Below are positions 6,153 to 8,189 of a stretch of 8,189 nucleotides of DNA, one piece after another. Numbering within the stretch: position 1 is the stretch's first letter; every line of letters starts with the position of its first letter. The notes below the pieces were generated by a model. It made no database searches. It saw nothing but the letters and a program-made list of their open reading frames with translations, and was not told the DNA's origin. The stretch is taken from positions 1 to 8,189 of the forward strand of contig CAMGCN010000028.1 in assembly GCA_946040935.1 (NCBI GenBank), in the 5' to 3' direction. Made by a program: the position numbers and the translations under genes. This stretch comes from an uncultured Clostridia bacterium (lineage in GTDB: Bacteria > Bacillota > Clostridia > Oscillospirales > CAG-272).

Positions 6153-6157
6153 CCCGA
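6142..6157. promoter_or_regulatory. 16-bp perfect palindrome, candidate operator
   Basis: TCGGGTTGCAACCCGA is perfectly self-complementary and GC-rich against an AT-rich surround. It overlaps the predicted rsmA -35 box and lies about 13 bases downstream of the predicted GH20 transcription start, so one bound dimer could affect both genes. As RNA in the GH20 leader it could form only a 6-bp stem with a TGCA loop, with no U-tract. No regulator gene is present nearby to name the binding protein. Confidence 0.5.
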
Positions 6158-6204
6158 AGGCGGCATAACGGGAGCTATACCGTAATGTCAAGAACGGAGT
6201 AAAA

Positions 6205-8079
6205 ATGAAAATCAGATTAATTTCCGAACCGAATCTCGAGCGGGTAACAGATGAAATTTCCGCCGTCACGAGAGTATATCGCGACGACAGCGCCGACATA
6301 CAAGTCACGGCGAAAAAATCACAGGAAAAGGGGCTTCGTCTCTCGAAAGAAGACGGTAATATCACGATAGAGTATGAGCGCATAACCGATTTTTGCCGTG
6401 CGCTCGGATTACTCGGCGCGTTTGCGGCAGGCGAAGATAAAACATTATCTCAGAAGGCGAGTTTTGAAACACTCGGCTATATGCCCGACTGTTCACGCAA
6501 CGCGGTACTCAGCGTAAGCGGTGCAAAAGACCTGCTCCGCCACCTTGCGGCAATGGGCTTTAATATGCTTATGCTGTACACCGAGGATACCTACGAAATT
6601 CCCGAATATCCGTATTTCGGACATCTTCGCGGACGTTTTACAAAGGACGAACTCAAGGAAATCGACCGCTACGCGCTGTCGCTCGGAATAGAGCTTATCC
6701 CCTGTATCCAGGTGCTCGCTCACCTTAATCAAATGTTCAAGTGGAATTCGTTCAAGTCTATAAACGACACGGCGGACATCCTCAACATCGCAAAACCCGA
6801 AACATACGACCTTATCGACGCTATGCTCCGCGTGTGCGAAGAGTGCTTTACGAGCAAGCGCATAAACCTCGGAATGGACGAGGCGCATAACCTCGGAAGG
6901 GGCAAATACCTCGAAACAACGGGAGCTTACAAAAAAACCAACGAAATAATGCACGAACACCTCGAAAAGGTAATAAATATGGCGAATGCCCACGGCTTTG
7001 AACCGATGATGTGGAGCGATATGTTCTTCCGTCCCCGGTACGGCGGTTATTACACCACCGAAGGTTCTTTGCCGGACGATTTGGTAAAATCAAAGCCCGA
7101 CGGAATCACGCCCATATACTGGGACTACTACTGCGGCGAAGAAACCTGCGATAACATGATGAGATGTCACGAGCAGTTCGGATGTGACTTTGCATTTGCG
7201 GGCGGAGCATGGAAATGGATAGGATATGCGCCCGACAATACATATTCACTGCACATAGAGGACTCTCATCTGCGCATGTGCAAAAAGCATAATGTTAAAA
7301 CCGTCTTCACCACCGGCTGGGGAGATAAGGGAGGAGAAGCAGGCCAGCTTTCTGTTCTTCCTGCGCTCATGCAGTACGCAGAATACTGCTACAACGACAC
7401 GGTTACAAGGGAGAATCTTGCAAAACGGTTTGAAGAGCTCTTTGACATACCGTTTGATGCGTTTTTACGCCTTGATTTGCCGAACAGAGGCTCATATACA
7501 GACCTTAATACACCGTCTGTCACATCTCAGTGCAAATATCTGCTTTACAACGATCCGCTCATTGGTATGATGGACAAAAACCTGTCTCCCGACGACGGAG
7601 AAACCTACGCAAAGCATACAAAAGCCTTAAACGAGTATGCAAACCATCCGACATACGGTTATCTTTTCCGTACTCTCAGCGAGCTTTGCAATGTTCTTGA
7701 ATTGAAAGCGACACTTTCATATGACGAAAAGGCGGCATATAAGGCAGGGGACAAAGAAACGCTTTACAAGATTGCAAACGAACGCATACCCGAGATAATT
7801 AAACGCTTACCCGCGTTTATAAACGCTTTCAGAGAACAGTGGTATAAAGAAAACAAAACTTTCGGCTTTGAGGTACAGGAACAGTATTTAGGCGGTCTTA
7901 TGCTTCGTCTGAGTTCAACCGCCGACAGGCTGAACGAATATCTTGAAGGAAAGGTTGAGTGTATAGAGGAGCTTGAGGCGCCCTCGCTCGACTACTACTG
8001 CCGCGAGGAAGATATCAGCGAATGGCCGCACCTTGACGCATTTAACTGGCAGGACATAGTATCGGCAAGCAGAATATAA
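6205..8079 (+). CDS. Intracellular GH20 beta-N-acetylhexosaminidase
   Basis: A 624-aa glycoside hydrolase removing terminal beta-linked GlcNAc or GalNAc by substrate-assisted catalysis. The N-terminus (MKIRLISEPN) shows no signal peptide, so it acts in the cytosol on imported oligosaccharides. Residues 1-85 look like the small alpha/beta GH20b domain; the (beta/alpha)8 barrel spans about 88-400, with LYTEDTYEIPEYPYFGHLRG (124-143), the catalytic pair D225-E226 in NLGMDEAH (D positions the acetamido group, E is the acid/base) and likely sugar-binding aromatics in MMWSDMF (268-274), PIYWDYY (303-309) and GAWKWIGY (334-341). A helical C-terminal domain follows (400-624). Architecture and length resemble Streptococcus pneumoniae GH20C and similar Firmicute enzymes. 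The start has GGAG five bases upstream. It is divergent from rsmA and followed at once by a terminator, so it is probably monocistronic. Preference for GlcNAc or GalNAc cannot be read from the sequence. Confidence 0.93.
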   Translation: MKIRLISEPNLERVTDEISAVTRVYRDDSADIQVTAKKSQEKGLRLSKEDGNITIEYERITDFCRALGLLGAFAAGEDKTLSQKASFETLGYMPDCSRNAVLSVSGAKDLLRHLAAMGFNMLMLYTEDTYEIPEYPYFGHLRGRFTKDELKEIDRYALSLGIELIPCIQVLAHLNQMFKWNSFKSINDTADILNIAKPETYDLIDAMLRVCEECFTSKRINLGMDEAHNLGRGKYLETTGAYKKTNEIMHEHLEKVINMANAHGFEPMMWSDMFFRPRYGGYYTTEGSLPDDLVKSKPDGITPIYWDYYCGEETCDNMMRCHEQFGCDFAFAGGAWKWIGYAPDNTYSLHIEDSHLRMCKKHNVKTVFTTGWGDKGGEAGQLSVLPALMQYAEYCYNDTVTRENLAKRFEELFDIPFDAFLRLDLPNRGSYTDLNTPSVTSQCKYLLYNDPLIGMMDKNLSPDDGETYAKHTKALNEYANHPTYGYLFRTLSELCNVLELKATLSYDEKAAYKAGDKETLYKIANERIPEIIKRLPAFINAFREQWYKENKTFGFEVQEQYLGGLMLRLSSTADRLNEYLEGKVECIEELEAPSLDYYCREEDISEWPHLDAFNWQDIVSASRI

Positions 8080-8115
8080 AAAATTTCCCGAAGCATGCTC
8101 TTCGGGAAATTTTTT
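8078..8115 (+). terminator. Strong intrinsic terminator of the GH20 gene
   Basis: AAAAAATTTCCCGAAG (8078-8093) pairs perfectly with CTTCGGGAAATTTTTT (8100-8115) around a 6-base loop, 16 pairs in all, overlapping the stop codon. The GC core is followed by six T on the plus strand and, symmetrically, six T on the minus strand, so it can terminate transcription from both sides. Confidence 0.93.
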
Positions 8116-8142
8116 GTCACAATAAGTCGCGCATATATTGAA

Positions 8143-8189
8143 CTGTCTCTTATACACATCTGACGCTGCCGACGAAGGCTTAGGTGTAG
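8143..8189. other. Illumina Nextera adapter, i5 index and P5 start (artefact)
   Basis: Bases 8143-8161 are the Tn5 mosaic end CTGTCTCTTATACACATCT; 8162-8175 (GACGCTGCCGACGA) complete the reverse complement of the Nextera read-1 adapter. Then 8176-8183 (AGGCTTAG) is the reverse complement of i5 index CTAAGCCT, which I recall as S508/N508, and 8184-8189 (GTGTAG) begins the reverse complement of P5. The contig was therefore extended into untrimmed library sequence. Any ORF entering here, such as the minus-strand frame beginning MYKRQ, is spurious. The last base that can be biological is 8142. Confidence 0.98.

Noticed and set aside
6493..6993. Minus-strand ORF of 166 residues.
   Set aside because: It lies wholly within and antisense to the GH20 gene, a shadow of GC-rich codon use.
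7915..8157. Minus-strand ORF of 80 residues beginning MYKRQ.
   Set aside because: Its start lies in the Nextera adapter and the rest is antisense to the GH20 gene, so it is an artefact.

Overview
This window looks like a contig end from a low-to-mid GC Firmicute, most likely a gut or rumen Clostridia member of the Oscillospiraceae/Ruminococcaceae type. The reasons are strong GGAGG-type ribosome binding sites, TTGAAA-17-TATAAT-type promoters, a GTP-dependent (not ATP-dependent) PEP carboxykinase, and a cytosolic GH20 hexosaminidase of the kind common in Firmicutes. The lineage is inferred, not proven.

Left part (1-2572, all minus strand): a compact, AT-rich type II restriction-modification operon, read right to left. 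It encodes a 73-aa XRE-type controller, a 324-aa beta-class adenine methyltransferase that closely resembles E. coli YhdJ (M.EcoKII, ATGCAT), and a 363-aa unrecognised protein with a candidate PD-(D/E)XK core that is probably the cognate endonuclease. Adjacent genes are separated by one base, and each has its own Shine-Dalgarno sequence. A good promoter with overlapping dyad half-sites lies in front of the controller. Beyond the endonuclease gene, past a small hairpin, a further ORF of unknown function runs off the left edge.

Middle (2573-3208): about 640 bases with no credible gene but three strong inverted repeats. It lies between the restriction operon and the terminator of the next gene, and may be the junction of an acquired module with the host chromosome.

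Right part (3209-8142): housekeeping and metabolic genes with higher GC. On the minus strand are GTP-PEP carboxykinase (pckG), with its own promoter and terminator, and upstream of it rsmA (ksgA), the 16S rRNA dimethyladenosine transferase. Divergent from rsmA on the plus strand is a complete intracellular GH20 beta-N-acetylhexosaminidase gene ending in a strong terminator. The two divergent promoters have nearly abutting -10 boxes, and a 16-bp perfect palindrome covers the rsmA -35 box.

The last 47 bases (8143-8189) are not biological: they are Illumina Nextera adapter, an i5 index and the start of P5. The real sequence therefore ends at 8142.

The most notable system is the restriction-modification operon: a YhdJ-family methyltransferase, usually known as an orphan enzyme, here paired with a putative endonuclease and a controller. 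I saw no CRISPR array, tRNA, rRNA, transposase or integrase.
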